Shown here one piece after another: positions 16,323-25,617 of a stretch of 64,000 bases of DNA. The translations under genes and the position numbers were made by a program. The stretch is from contig CALVAO010000010.1 of NCBI GenBank assembly GCA_944325515.1, positions 1-64,000 on the forward strand. The letters are read 5' to 3'. Under the pieces are notes generated by a model. The model was not told the origin of the DNA. It saw only the letters and a list, made by a program, of their open reading frames with translations, and ran no database searches. This DNA is from Candidatus Gastranaerophilales bacterium. GTDB taxonomy: Bacteria > Cyanobacteriota > Vampirovibrionia > Gastranaerophilales > Gastranaerophilaceae. The first letter of the stretch is position 1; each line of letters starts with the position of its first letter.

Positions 16323-17084
16323 TTAATATTTATAAATAACTTTCCAATTATTATCCATAATGGAACCAGTACAAGTTACACCTGATGTAACTTCATCCGC
16401 GTTACATTTATCAGAGCCGTCTTTCCACTCCTGCTCTGCCGTTGATGCTGCCTCTTCACCACCGTCTTCTTCATCCTCCGATTGTGCAGAAGTATATGCT
16501 CTTGAAAGACTCAGTCCGCCTTCTGGAAGCAGTTTGCCGCCATTATCTAATACAAAACAGAAAATATCACGACCAAGACGATTAGGCTTTGTTTCAAAAC
16601 CATTTAAATCATAGACAATATGACCGACTTCGCCCTTATAAGAACCTTTTGCACGTGCTTTTGCTGCAGCAATAGTCGAACTATTTGTTACTAATTCTAC
16701 GCTGAAAGCCTCACCGCTTGCCATATTGAAGATTTTTTGCTGTTCAAATCCCTGCGGTAAACCGTCAGAAGAACCAGAATAGCTTTTAGGAGCTAAAGTC
16801 AATGAAGAAATTGTTTTTCCATCTGTTGAGCCTTCAACATATTCTCCTACAACATCTAGATAATCATCAACATCTGATACCGCAGATGTTAACGTTGATG
16901 ATTCTAGCTCTCCTAAAATATGCTGGTTGGTAATTTCCATAGTATTTATAAATTTTCTGACAGAAGGAGCAACCTTGGATTTTTGATAGCTGCCCACCAG
17001 TGCCGGCATTGCAAGTGCAGATACTATACCAATAATTGCAAGAGTGATCAAGACTTCTGCAAGTGTAAAACCAGTTTTTTTCAT
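16323..17084 (-). CDS. Type IV pilin/type II pseudopilin-like protein
   Basis: The N-terminus MKKTG|FTLAEVLITLAIIGIVSALAMPAL is a textbook class III prepilin signal: a short basic leader, cleavage after Gly5, methylated Phe, Glu5 of the mature chain, and a ~20-residue hydrophobic helix. The remaining ~220 residues are an extracytoplasmic globular domain with a Gly/Ser-rich stretch, an acidic loop (EDEEDGGEEA) near residue 207, and two late cysteines (KCNADEV, VTCTG) likely to form a disulphide. A sibling with the same plan is at 45303-46019. There are no pilus assembly genes next to it; such orphan pseudopilins are common when the machinery is encoded elsewhere. The GAGAGG site before the ATG supports the start. 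It may be a minor pilin, adhesin or competence-type pseudopilin. Confidence 0.88.
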   Translation of the reverse strand: MKKTGFTLAEVLITLAIIGIVSALAMPALVGSYQKSKVAPSVRKFINTMEITNQHILGELESSTLTSAVSDVDDYLDVVGEYVEGSTDGKTISSLTLAPKSYSGSSDGLPQGFEQQKIFNMASGEAFSVELVTNSSTIAAAKARAKGSYKGEVGHIVYDLNGFETKPNRLGRDIFCFVLDNGGKLLPEGGLSLSRAYTSAQSEDEEDGGEEAASTAEQEWKDGSDKCNADEVTSGVTCTGSIMDNNWKVIYKY

Positions 17085-17151
17085 AAATTTTTCCTCTCTC
17101 TTTTATCAATATATTTATTTTATCATTTTTTTGCTCTGCCGTCTATACAAC

Positions 17152-17181
17152 AAAAAGCCGGATTTATAAATCCGGCTTTTT
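17152..17181. terminator. Terminator hairpin between branching enzyme and pseudopilin
   Basis: AAAAAGCCGGATTTA pairs with its complement, giving a stem with an A run on one side and a T run on the other. It is the probable terminator of the reverse-strand GH57 gene, whose stop is at 17197. Confidence 0.85.
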
Positions 17182-17196
17182 AATCTAATCTTATTT

Positions 17197-18915
17197 CTAT
17201 TGATACAATGGAGCAAGTTTCTTTTCTTGCTGCGGAATTACTCCCTCTTCAACAGATTGATAAATTCTATAATCTATTACAGGGAAGCAATTGTCAATAG
17301 CTTCAATTTCTACAAGTTTACCTTCATCAATATTGCCGGATTCAATCATATCCGCAATAGCACTGAAACGGTCAACATGTTCGTTAAACCTGTCTGTTGC
17401 ATAGTCTTTTGCCTGCCATGTTGTAATTAAGAACGGCCAATCAGAACTTTGCAGAAGCAGATTTTCTCTGGCAAGCTGGTTTAATGCTCTGTGTAACAGC
17501 TTATCTTCCGGTATATTCGGATATTTATCAGCAATAGCATTAATACGTTTTTCACAGGAATGAATAATCGGCCACATCCATTCTGTTAAGTGGTTCATCC
17601 ATACATAGAAATGACCGCCCTGTCCCCATGAGCTTTCCGGGATTTGTATTGCTTCTTTTGGCGGATACTTCTTGATATATTCTCCTGCAGTAAGTCTTTC
17701 AACTTCCGGCAGATAATCATGGAATTTCTTGATAACCTGTTTGATAAATTCAACGCCTTCAAACCACCAGTGACCAAATAATTCTGTATCAAAAGATACC
17801 ATTACCAGCCCTTCATGACCTTTTGCAAGTTTATAATCATTTAATAAGTGATAAATCAATGTTGTATAATGATCTGAATTCTCATTTACTTTATTCATAG
17901 CAAGAACCGGATCGTATAACATTTTATCTCCCAAATCTGTTGTAGGAGATGTAATTCTCCAGTAATGCATGCCGGATTTATCATCTTTTTTGTGGAATTC
18001 TCTAAAGCATCCGTCACCCGGGTATCCATCAGCTGCAGACCAAACTTGATATCCAGCTCTGTCATTACGTCCCATAACCGCTACTTGAGCATCCGGAAGC
18101 CAGTATGCAGAATATGTATCGTACCCGGTTGCAGGTCTTTCCGGTAACGGAATATATTCTATGTTTCCGTACATACCTATAACACGTCTATTACCGATGG
18201 AATTTCCGCCTTCTATAACGTGAGATTCTGTAAAGAAATATTGTATATCATTATTTTGTAGAGTTACTTCAATAGCTGGACGCCAGTGCTTCTTACCGTC
18301 TTTTCCTACATATTCATAACCCTGCCTGTATGCACATTCAGGAAGCCATGCACCCATTGCCTTTTTACCAAATAATCGTTTAGTTGTATCCTGTCCTATT
18401 TTGAATTGCGCATTTAAATTGCTGTCAGTAGCAAGCAACGGTGAAAAACCATGAGTTGCACCGGATGTTGTAATTTCAATACATCCTAAATCTTGATATT
18501 TTTTGAAATATTTAATCAGATTTTTTTCGTATTTATTAACAAAATCATTTCTTAACTTGTTCCACCAGTCAAAGTAATATTTTGCCAGATATTTTAAATG
18601 CTGAGAATGTGCTACTTTTGGATCCGGATATCTGTCCAAATCTTTAGATACCGCAGCAATCCTCGAATCTATGTACTCAACAAAACCATTTTGCAAATGT
18701 TCATCATTTAATTGTTCTGCAAGAATTGGTGTAATTCCTACAGTTAATTTTGCTTGAATACCTTCATCATATAATTCTGAAATAGCATTAAGCAGAGGTA
18801 CATAAGTTTCTGCCATGCATTCGTAGAGGTTTTCCTCTCCGAATGGCCACATTCCCGCCATTCTGTAATATGGCAGGTGACTGTGCAACATAAATACGAA
18901 TTGTCCTACTGACAT
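17197..18915 (-). CDS. GH57 1,4-alpha-glucan branching enzyme
   Basis: The 572-residue protein begins with the GH57 signature QFVFMLHSHLPYYR. The catalytic nucleophile lies in AWLPECAY (Glu193) and the acid/base in MVSFDTELFGHWWFEG (Asp376), both in the contexts known for GH57 branching enzymes of Thermus and Thermococcus. A C-terminal helical domain with SSWGQGGHFYVWMN and SDWPFLITTWQAKDYA completes the family length. It makes alpha-1,6 branches in glycogen. Like the GT5-like protein at 50438-53104 it points to storage of a glycogen-like polymer. It is transcribed alone, with no other glg genes adjacent. An alpha-amylase-type GH57 activity is less likely given the conserved C-terminal domain. 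Confidence 0.92.
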   Translation of the reverse strand: MSVGQFVFMLHSHLPYYRMAGMWPFGEENLYECMAETYVPLLNAISELYDEGIQAKLTVGITPILAEQLNDEHLQNGFVEYIDSRIAAVSKDLDRYPDPKVAHSQHLKYLAKYYFDWWNKLRNDFVNKYEKNLIKYFKKYQDLGCIEITTSGATHGFSPLLATDSNLNAQFKIGQDTTKRLFGKKAMGAWLPECAYRQGYEYVGKDGKKHWRPAIEVTLQNNDIQYFFTESHVIEGGNSIGNRRVIGMYGNIEYIPLPERPATGYDTYSAYWLPDAQVAVMGRNDRAGYQVWSAADGYPGDGCFREFHKKDDKSGMHYWRITSPTTDLGDKMLYDPVLAMNKVNENSDHYTTLIYHLLNDYKLAKGHEGLVMVSFDTELFGHWWFEGVEFIKQVIKKFHDYLPEVERLTAGEYIKKYPPKEAIQIPESSWGQGGHFYVWMNHLTEWMWPIIHSCEKRINAIADKYPNIPEDKLLHRALNQLARENLLLQSSDWPFLITTWQAKDYATDRFNEHVDRFSAIADMIESGNIDEGKLVEIEAIDNCFPVIDYRIYQSVEEGVIPQQEKKLAPLYQ

Positions 18916-19095
18916 TTTTGCCTCCGTTCATTTCTCGTGTTTGAATATATATTTTTACATTATTATTTATAACATAATTTTATCAAAAAAGTAACTCTTA
19001 AGTATTAATACAACGGAATAATGTTACAAATGTTAACTATATTGCAGCCCCCAAAACCCTTTGAGTACGCTTATATAAGGTTTATATAAGGAGAT

Positions 19096-19926
19096 TTAGC
19101 CTATTGTAAAAATGTAATTGTTATTTTTTGAGCATGTTGCACAAAAATCTGTTTCTGCTGTTATTGATTTTGAAAAATCTTTAAAAGAGCTGCCGCATCT
19201 GCCTCTGTAATCATTTGCAAGAAACGGACATGAGTAAATCCCGGTCTGGCATAAAATACGCCCGTTCATGCAGTCTGTTCTTATAGAAGCTTTACAAAAA
19301 TTCTCGTCTGAAAATGATGGATGAGAGGCTGTTATTTGAATATCCGTATTAAAAATTTCTTGCTCTTTGAAAATATGGTTGAAATTTTCTGTCATTTCTT
19401 TTTCATCAATATTATAATAATTTTGTATTGTAAGAACAGATGTAAAATTATACCGGCTTAGAGTTTTCAGTGCAAATATTGTCTGCCTGTAATGCCCTCT
19501 GTACTTTACTTTATCACTTTCAAGTTCATTAAAATGTACCAGCGAGAGTTTGAAAAATATTTGACTGTTTCCTTCATCCTCAACTTTTTTTAAAAATCTT
19601 ATCTTTTTTTCATTTAGAAAACTTGCATTTGTACAAATACATACATTGCATCTTTTTAAACACAATCGGAGTATACTGTTGAAATCCGGATGGGTCATAG
19701 GTTCTGCTCCGGTTAGATATATACAGTACAAGTTTTCAAATTTAGTATCATTTAGGGCTTCTTTTATTTTGTCAACAGAAATAAAATCTTTTACATTTTT
19801 ATTCATCGGGAAATCAATATAACATCCGGAACATCGCTGGTTACAGTTTTTAGCTGTTAATTCAATAAATAGATTATTCAATTCTGCTAATTTATACACC
19901 GGAGCAGTGTAAATGCTGTTGCTCAT
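19096..19926 (-). CDS. Radical SAM protein
   Basis: A strong GAGGAGG site four bases before the ATG at 19926 fixes the start, giving 276 residues. The radical SAM cluster motif is C28-x3-C32-x2-C35 (NCNQRCSGC), followed by the SAM-binding LTGAEPMTHPDF (family GGEP, here GAEP). The C-terminal ~70 residues hold a further set of cysteines (RTDC, ILCQ, YSCPF, GRCGSS, FCATC) that could bind a second iron-sulphur cluster as in SPASM/twitch proteins. It may therefore modify a peptide or carry out another radical reaction, but no precursor peptide is evident next to it. The following intergenic part has the direct repeat TTATATAAGG at about 19070-19091. It is divergent from the glycosyltransferase operon starting at 20103. 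Confidence 0.87.
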   Translation of the reverse strand: MSNSIYTAPVYKLAELNNLFIELTAKNCNQRCSGCYIDFPMNKNVKDFISVDKIKEALNDTKFENLYCIYLTGAEPMTHPDFNSILRLCLKRCNVCICTNASFLNEKKIRFLKKVEDEGNSQIFFKLSLVHFNELESDKVKYRGHYRQTIFALKTLSRYNFTSVLTIQNYYNIDEKEMTENFNHIFKEQEIFNTDIQITASHPSFSDENFCKASIRTDCMNGRILCQTGIYSCPFLANDYRGRCGSSFKDFSKSITAETDFCATCSKNNNYIFTIG

Positions 19927-20102
19927 AAATCCTCCTCTATAATTTGACTTAAACATGTTATTGCACACAAGTTCAAAAAAAAATTATCAAATCGGGCGGT
20001 AAATATATAGATAGTTGGACAAAAGTTTTAAGTATTATATAAAAATAAAAAACAAATATTTACGTCTGGTCATATAAAGAATTTACGTGTAAAATATTTT
20101 TT

Positions 20103-21083
20103 ATGGCAAAAGTTTCGATTATTGTACCTGTATATAAATCTGAAAACTATCTTGATATCTGTCTGGATAGTTTGCTAAACCAAACTTTTAATGATTTTGA
20201 GATTATTTGCGTAAATGACGGTTCTCCGGATAATTGTATAAATATACTAAGGCAGTATGCAAAACTGGATAACAGGATTAAAATATATTCTCAAAAAAAT
20301 CAAGGTTTATCTTCTGCAAGAAATACAGGACTTAAATATGCAAGCGGGGAATTTATAACATTTGTGGATTCTGATGATTTTTTATCACCTGCAGCACTTG
20401 ATATAATGTATAAAAATATTACTGAAAATAACAGTGATTATATGTTTTCATACGTCTATCAAGTTTATCCGGATAAATATTTTTTCTGGGAGCTTCCAAA
20501 TATAAAAGATTTTCAAAATCATATTTCAAAGCCTGTTTTTAATGAAGAAGATCTGGGGGCGGAATTTTTTCTCAAATTAATACACAGCGCCTGGGCAAAA
20601 ATGTACAGGCATGATTTTATAAAAGAATTTTCTTTTCCGGAAGGACTTATATTTGAAGACTTGCCGTTTTTTGCACAATGTTATCTAAATGCAGAAAAAA
20701 TATCATTCGATTTTAACCCGCTGTACTTTTACAGAAAAAGTGCTAACTCTATTATCACAACTGCCGGTAAAAATTTTATTGATATATTTGAAATTAATAA
20801 ACTGGTCACAGAAATCTTCAAATCTTGCGGAAAGTACCAAAAATATAAAACTATACTTCTTATAAGCCAGATGGAAAATTCTCTTATAAGAACGCTTGAA
20901 ACTAAGGGAAGTACAAAAAGAGAAATGTTCAAAATGCTTCAACAAACTTATGGCAATATAGATTTTTCCCAATTTGATATGAGTATTTTGGAGAGAAAAA
21001 ATATCTATTATGCATACAAAGAAATCCTAGACAAAAGCTATAATGAATTTAGGGATTTTGAAAGAAGGCTTAAAAATGGATAA
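20103..21083 (+). CDS. Family 2 glycosyltransferase
   Basis: A 326-residue GT-A enzyme. The N-terminal ~110 residues carry the GT2 core: KVSIIVPVYKSENYL, the UDP-binding VNDGSPDNC, QKNQGLSSARNTGL, and the metal-binding FVDSDDF. The remainder has a conserved acceptor-side block (FPEGLIFEDLPFF, where ED is the probable catalytic base) and a helical C-terminus with no membrane segments. It likely adds a sugar to a surface polysaccharide or LPS from the cytoplasmic face. The following glycosyltransferase overlaps its end by 8 bases, so the two are translationally coupled and probably act in the same pathway. There is no clear Shine-Dalgarno before the ATG. Confidence 0.9.
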   Translation: MAKVSIIVPVYKSENYLDICLDSLLNQTFNDFEIICVNDGSPDNCINILRQYAKLDNRIKIYSQKNQGLSSARNTGLKYASGEFITFVDSDDFLSPAALDIMYKNITENNSDYMFSYVYQVYPDKYFFWELPNIKDFQNHISKPVFNEEDLGAEFFLKLIHSAWAKMYRHDFIKEFSFPEGLIFEDLPFFAQCYLNAEKISFDFNPLYFYRKSANSIITTAGKNFIDIFEINKLVTEIFKSCGKYQKYKTILLISQMENSLIRTLETKGSTKREMFKMLQQTYGNIDFSQFDMSILERKNIYYAYKEILDKSYNEFRDFERRLKNG

Positions 21084-22083
21084 AACTCCTTTAATATCAG
21101 TAATCGTTCCCGTATATAATACCGGAAAATATTTAAAAGAGTGCCTTGACTCGCTCCGTTTGCAAACATATAACAATCTTGAATTTATATGCGTTGATGA
21201 CGGCTCTACAGATAATTCTTTAGAAATTTTAAAGAATTATGCTGCACAAGACAAAAGATTTATTATACTGCACCAAAAAAATTCCGGAGCTGGAGAAGCC
21301 AGAAACAACGGTTTAAAAGTCGCAGGCGGCAAATATGTTTCTTTTATTGATTCTGATGACAGGGTCTCTCTATGTTTATATCAAAACTTTGTAAATCTTT
21401 GCCAAAAGATTGATATATATATCTTTAATGTATGTGAATATAATCCAAGCAGCAAAGATATTCTGCCAAAATACTTTTTTTCAATAGATAGCTGGAATAA
21501 CCATAAAAATGAAAACAGCATACATACATTTAATGATAATATAAACCCGTTTCACGGGAACATGTCAGCTGTTAATAAAATCTATAGCATGTCTTTTTTA
21601 AAATCACTAACTACTAAAACAGAAGATAATAAACTTTTTCCTGCAAATATGATTTTTGAAGACCAATATTTTTTCTTTTTAACAATGATAAATGCAAAAT
21701 CAATAATAGTTAACCCTAATCCACAGTATTATTATAGATGCTCAAATATTAATTCTGTAACACAAAATCCGGCTGAACATGTTTTCGACATATTCAGTAT
21801 TATTGATAAAATTGAAGCTCTTTTGATAGAAACTAATAATTATGAAGCATATAAATATGCATTCTTTCAGCACAAATATAAGCAGTTCGCGCATCTTTTC
21901 TTTAAATCTAATATCTCTGACAGAGCAGCTTTTTATAACGAAATGAAAGCCCGACTGCTGAAATACAAAGATGAAAAACTTAACCCTGCAATATGCGAAA
22001 GATTAACGCTAATCGGTGTTTATAAAAACATTATAAAACTTAACGCTGAAGAATTTTATGAAAAATATAAGGATAAAATCTAG
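21076..22083 (+). CDS. Family 2 glycosyltransferase
   Basis: The second enzyme of a coupled pair. I place the start at the ATG at 21076, inside the end of the preceding gene, because the GT2 core (LISVIVPVYNTGKYL) begins eight residues later and GAAGG lies upstream. The 335-residue protein has VDDGSTDNS, QKNSGAGEARNNGL and the DxD-type FIDSDDR, then an FEDQYFF block equivalent to the FEDLPFF of its neighbour. The similarity suggests duplication followed by divergence in the C-terminal acceptor-binding half. It probably works in surface glycan assembly. The gene ends 4 bases into the convergent prmC. Confidence 0.9.
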   Translation: MDKTPLISVIVPVYNTGKYLKECLDSLRLQTYNNLEFICVDDGSTDNSLEILKNYAAQDKRFIILHQKNSGAGEARNNGLKVAGGKYVSFIDSDDRVSLCLYQNFVNLCQKIDIYIFNVCEYNPSSKDILPKYFFSIDSWNNHKNENSIHTFNDNINPFHGNMSAVNKIYSMSFLKSLTTKTEDNKLFPANMIFEDQYFFFLTMINAKSIIVNPNPQYYYRCSNINSVTQNPAEHVFDIFSIIDKIEALLIETNNYEAYKYAFFQHKYKQFAHLFFKSNISDRAAFYNEMKARLLKYKDEKLNPAICERLTLIGVYKNIIKLNAEEFYEKYKDKI

Positions 22084-22910
22084 TTATTTTTAACTCTGCC
22101 GTAAATAATTCTGTCTATACCAGCCATATCTTTTTCGACAGTAATATCTTTGAAATCTTTTTTCATAAATTCTTTTACATACATGCTCTCACCAATACCA
22201 AGTTCAAACATAAGCCACCCGCCGGTTCTTAAATACATAGGAGCCTGTTCTGTTATTTTTCTGTAATATTCTAAACCGTTTTCACCGGCAAAGAGAGCCA
22301 CTGCAGGTTCCTTATTAACTTCCGGAGATAATTCTGTTCCTATTGGTATGTAAGGCGGATTGGATATTATAATATCAAACTTTTCTTCTTCTCTAACCTT
22401 CTCAAATAGATTAGATTTTCTAAAAACTGCCCTGTTATTAATTCCAAGTTTTGTTACATTGTCAAGAGCAATTCTGAGAGCATCCGATGAAATATCAACT
22501 CCAAGAACAACTGCATCCGTATTTTTAGCTATTATGCAGGCTATGCAACCAGAGCCGGTTCCTATGTCAAGAACATTGTGCAAATTTTCTTCTTTTATTC
22601 TTTTTATTGCTTCACGTACCAAAATTTCCGTTTCGTCACGCGGAATAAGTACATCCGGAGTCACTTTAAAAAACTCGCCCATAAAATACGATTCACCTAT
22701 TATGTATTGAACCGGAGTTCTGTCCTTAATTCTTTCCAGAACTTTTTCCTTTAAAATAGAAAGCTGCACCTCATCCGGCATTATACCTTTGCATTTGTCC
22801 AGCTCTGTGTATTTGCAAAAATGTTCCAGCAGCATTCTGACTTCAAGTTTGGCTTCATTTGGCTCAATTCCTGCATCAATCAACAATTTTGTAATCATCT
22901 GAGTGTTCAT
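22080..22910 (-). CDS. prmC: Release factor glutamine methyltransferase PrmC
   Basis: A 276-residue class I methyltransferase. The N-terminal helical domain contains the PrmC block RTPVQYIIGESYFMGEFFKV and VLIPRDETEIL; the SAM site is VLDIGTGSGCIAC (~113-125); and the catalytic NPPY is at 184-187, followed by YIP. It methylates the Gln of the GGQ loop in release factors RF1 and RF2. The usual partner prfA is not adjacent. Its start lies inside the end of the upstream 168-residue hypothetical gene (35-base overlap), so it is probably translated by coupling. Confidence 0.94.
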   Translation of the reverse strand: MNTQMITKLLIDAGIEPNEAKLEVRMLLEHFCKYTELDKCKGIMPDEVQLSILKEKVLERIKDRTPVQYIIGESYFMGEFFKVTPDVLIPRDETEILVREAIKRIKEENLHNVLDIGTGSGCIACIIAKNTDAVVLGVDISSDALRIALDNVTKLGINNRAVFRKSNLFEKVREEEKFDIIISNPPYIPIGTELSPEVNKEPAVALFAGENGLEYYRKITEQAPMYLRTGGWLMFELGIGESMYVKEFMKKDFKDITVEKDMAGIDRIIYGRVKNN

Positions 22911-23382
22911 TCAAAATTCTTTCTATTTCATTTCTTAAATCAAGTTTGGATAACTCTTCTACATCTTTTTTTTCTATAGAATATTTTTTGCACAATCTAT
23001 CATAATAGTAAAGCTGTTTTTGTGTAGGCTTTTCTTTAGACATTTTAACTTCCTGTAAAAACTTGCGTTTTTTCCGCTCAAATTCTTTGTTCGCTTCTAT
23101 TATTGGACGCTGTTTCTCTTTATATTCGTAATATTTTATACATTCTTTTATATAATCTTCCGTATCCCTCAGAAACTCACTGTCATCTATAACTTCCTCA
23201 AGAAAAGGAAATCTTGACGCATTAAGCTCCAGATAATATTTTTCATCCTCAATAAACTTGTTCAGTATATCCGAACAAGTTAAATTCAAATTTTGCTTCA
23301 CTAACGCTCTTAAATAATTACATATACCGCTTTTTTGAGTTTTGTCAAAATTTAAGTATATTCTGTTTTTTATTTGATACAT
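22876..23382 (-). CDS. Hypothetical protein with basic C-terminal domain
   Basis: A 168-residue, highly charged, mainly helical protein with no signal peptide. Residues ~113-165 begin MSKEKPTQKQLYYYDRLCKKY and resemble a short domain with a T-x-K-Q-x-x-(Y/F) start. That domain is found at the ends of various plasmid and phage proteins; its function is unknown to me. The start is an ATG with a close AAAAGGA; spacing is short, but no better in-frame start exists. It overlaps prmC by 35 bases and follows a 63-residue gene by 41 bases, forming a three-gene unit. Confidence 0.65.
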   Translation of the reverse strand: MYQIKNRIYLNFDKTQKSGICNYLRALVKQNLNLTCSDILNKFIEDEKYYLELNASRFPFLEEVIDDSEFLRDTEDYIKECIKYYEYKEKQRPIIEANKEFERKKRKFLQEVKMSKEKPTQKQLYYYDRLCKKYSIEKKDVEELSKLDLRNEIERILNEHSDDYKIVD

Positions 23383-23423
23383 TCCTTTTCCGTTTTTCCG
23401 CCTGCCATTTCAGAACTTTTGGG

Positions 23424-23615
23424 CTACCACCTCAATAAGTCCTCGACACTAAATTTATGTCCGCTGTCATTATTCACAAATTTTACCAATTTCTCCCGCA
23501 GTGGATTTGTTTGATAATTTTCGTGTTTTGATAATTCTTTATCTTTCTCTTTTTCTTTATTTTCCAATTCATGATTAGTAATAACAGTAAATCGCATTTT
23601 TTCTTTGTGTGTCAT
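23424..23615 (-). CDS. Small charged hypothetical protein
   Basis: A 63-residue product. The start at 23615 places AAGAGAGG 7 bases upstream; an ATG two codons earlier touches that site. The sequence is dominated by Lys and Glu and ends in FSVEDLLRW, possibly a short interaction helix. It is the first gene of the unit leading to prmC. The family is not recognised. The good ribosome site and the position in an operon support it as a real gene. Confidence 0.55.
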   Translation of the reverse strand: MTHKEKMRFTVITNHELENKEKEKDKELSKHENYQTNPLREKLVKFVNNDSGHKFSVEDLLRW

Positions 23616-23759
23616 TTTCATGCCTCTCTTATTCTTAAATATCTCTTATGTATATATAAAGTATTTAAGAATAAAAAAATTGCCTTTTTTGTTCGCTTTT
23701 ATTAAGAATTGTAACAAAAATGGCTAAAATTTTCAATTTTGTTAATATTTTGACACAAA

Positions 23760-24491
23760 CTAAAGCTTTATTGTTCTGAAAATTGTATGGTATTCGTGAG
23801 CACCGTAATAGATAATAATGGAAACAAAGTAGTTTTCCAGATCATTTACTTCCAAATAGGTCTGAACCGGAGTTTTTCTCTTTGTACTCTTAAAATTACC
23901 GATAAAATCCAGAAAGCCCATATGCACCTTTTGAGCCCAGGTATATTTTGGTTTTGGAATATGTTCATCATAGAACATTTCCGGTGTATAATCTCTTTCA
24001 TATACAGGTATAATATATTTTACAAGACCGTTTTGCTTAAATAACATATACCATTTTCCTTCGTGTTCTCTAGGTGTCAGCAGATAATAGCCCGGCTCTA
24101 CTGTAATACTTTTAAAATATATAGGCGAATTTAGCCTCAATAAAGGGTAAACAGACCATGTTGCATCTTTTAAATCATAATACTGATCCGGATCAATGTC
24201 GTGCAAATAGGAAAAATCTGCAATTTCAAGACTATTGTATATTTGGGCATAATCTTTATCCGGCTTTGTTTTTTCCGGAATAATTACTTCTTGCTGAGTA
24301 TAGTCCGGACTGTCAGCAGCTTCTTCTGTCTGTTGAGGTATAATGTCATCCTCTTTATCCAGTGATGCCGGATCTATATCATCATAAAATCCCGGCGGTG
24401 TTCCGGCGTGCCCTCCGTTATCAACAGGTTCTGCAATAACCGGCAGGAGAAAAAACATTAATAATAAAACTAAAAAGCTCTTCTTTAACAT
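23760..24491 (-). CDS. Exported hypothetical protein
   Basis: A 243-residue protein that begins with a clear signal peptide (MLKKSFLVLLLMFFLLPVIA, cleavage near residue 20). A disordered acidic/Pro-rich region (~22-80) follows, then a beta-rich domain with many aromatic residues (FSYLHDIDPDQYYDLKDATW, YYLLTPREHEGKWYMLF, YFVSIIIYYGAHEYHTIF). It is most likely periplasmic. I see no catalytic motif. It is monocistronic and divergent from pheS, with 88 bases between the start codons. The aromatic beta domain suggests ligand or envelope binding, but function is unknown. Confidence 0.75.
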   Translation of the reverse strand: MLKKSFLVLLLMFFLLPVIAEPVDNGGHAGTPPGFYDDIDPASLDKEDDIIPQQTEEAADSPDYTQQEVIIPEKTKPDKDYAQIYNSLEIADFSYLHDIDPDQYYDLKDATWSVYPLLRLNSPIYFKSITVEPGYYLLTPREHEGKWYMLFKQNGLVKYIIPVYERDYTPEMFYDEHIPKPKYTWAQKVHMGFLDFIGNFKSTKRKTPVQTYLEVNDLENYFVSIIIYYGAHEYHTIFRTIKL

Positions 24492-24579
24492 ACAAATATT
24501 TTAATGTATCAGCGCAAAAAATCAAGATTCTTTACTTTTGTAATTTAGTGCGGTATCATTGACTTAAGGGAGAACAAGT

Positions 24580-25617
24580 ATGAAAGAACAACTGGAAAAT
24601 ATTTACAATTCTGCTAAATCAGATATTGAAAATGCTAAATCAATCAGTGATATTGACGAAATCAGATTAAAATATTTGAGCAGAAAAGGCGAGTTTAATT
24701 CTATAAAAAAAGGGCTGAAAGATTTGTCAGATGAAGATAAACGTACAGTCGGCGCCTTAGCAAATAAAATTACGCAGGACCTTGAAGCCCTTTTAAAAGA
24801 AAAACATGATGTTTTTTATCAGAAAGAACTTAATGAAAAACTTCAAAAAGATCGTATTGATATAACATTGAGCGGTAAATTTATTCCGCAGGGTAAAATA
24901 CATCCATTGACAGAAACAACAAATGAAATTGTATCTATTTTCCAGAACTTAGGTTTTTCTGTTGTAGCACCGGAACTTTCCCCCGAAGTAGAAACTGAAT
25001 ATTACAATTTCGATATGTTAAATGTTCCGAAAGAGCATCCGGCAAGAGATGTACAGGATACTTTTTATGTAAAAGATATGGACGGTGTTGTACTAAGAAG
25101 CCAAACATCAGGCGCACAAATACATGTTATGGAAAATCAGCGCCCGCCTATTAAGGTTATAGCCCCGGGACGTGTGTACAGAAACGAAAATATAAATGCA
25201 CGGAAAAACAACTTTTTCCACCAAATAGAAGGGTTGTACATTGATAAAGACATTACTTTCGGCGACTTAAAAGGTGTATTAAATGAATTTATAAGACTGT
25301 ATTTTGGCGCTACAAGACCAACCCGTTTCAGAAGCAGCTTTTTCCCGTTTACAGAACCTTCTGCCGAAGTCGATGTTCAATGCATTATGTGCCAGGGGAA
25401 AGGGTGTCGTATATGCGGTGGAACCGGCTGGCTTGAAATTCTCGGAAGCGGTATGGTTGACGTAAATGTCTTAAAAGGCGTCGGTATTGATCCGGATGTA
25501 TATTCCGGTTTTGCATTCGGCATGGGCGTTGAAAGACTTGCAATGCTGAAATATGCTATTGACGACATCAGATTGTTCTTTAATAATGATAAAAGATTTT
25601 TAGAACAATTTAAATAG
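24580..25617 (+). CDS. pheS: Phenylalanyl-tRNA synthetase alpha subunit
   Basis: A 345-residue class II synthetase subunit. The N-terminal coiled coil (1-90) binds tRNA. Motif 2 has YRNENINARKNNFFHQIEG, and motif 3 is GFAFGMGVERLAML. The insert CIMCQGKGCRICGGTGWLEI contains the four cysteines seen in a subset of PheS proteins, which may bind zinc. It charges tRNA-Phe with PheT. No pheT follows: the next gene is convergent and overlaps by 8 bases. Unlinked pheS and pheT is, to my knowledge, the rule in Cyanobacteria. The ribosome site GGGAGAA supports the start. Confidence 0.96.
   Translation: MKEQLENIYNSAKSDIENAKSISDIDEIRLKYLSRKGEFNSIKKGLKDLSDEDKRTVGALANKITQDLEALLKEKHDVFYQKELNEKLQKDRIDITLSGKFIPQGKIHPLTETTNEIVSIFQNLGFSVVAPELSPEVETEYYNFDMLNVPKEHPARDVQDTFYVKDMDGVVLRSQTSGAQIHVMENQRPPIKVIAPGRVYRNENINARKNNFFHQIEGLYIDKDITFGDLKGVLNEFIRLYFGATRPTRFRSSFFPFTEPSAEVDVQCIMCQGKGCRICGGTGWLEILGSGMVDVNVLKGVGIDPDVYSGFAFGMGVERLAMLKYAIDDIRLFFNNDKRFLEQFK

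Noticed and set aside
16360-16614. Open frames antisense to the pseudopilin gene, and similar antisense frames in symporters, flhA, ppdK and ileS
   Set aside because: They lie wholly inside well-supported genes on the other strand and have no recognisable products or ribosome sites.
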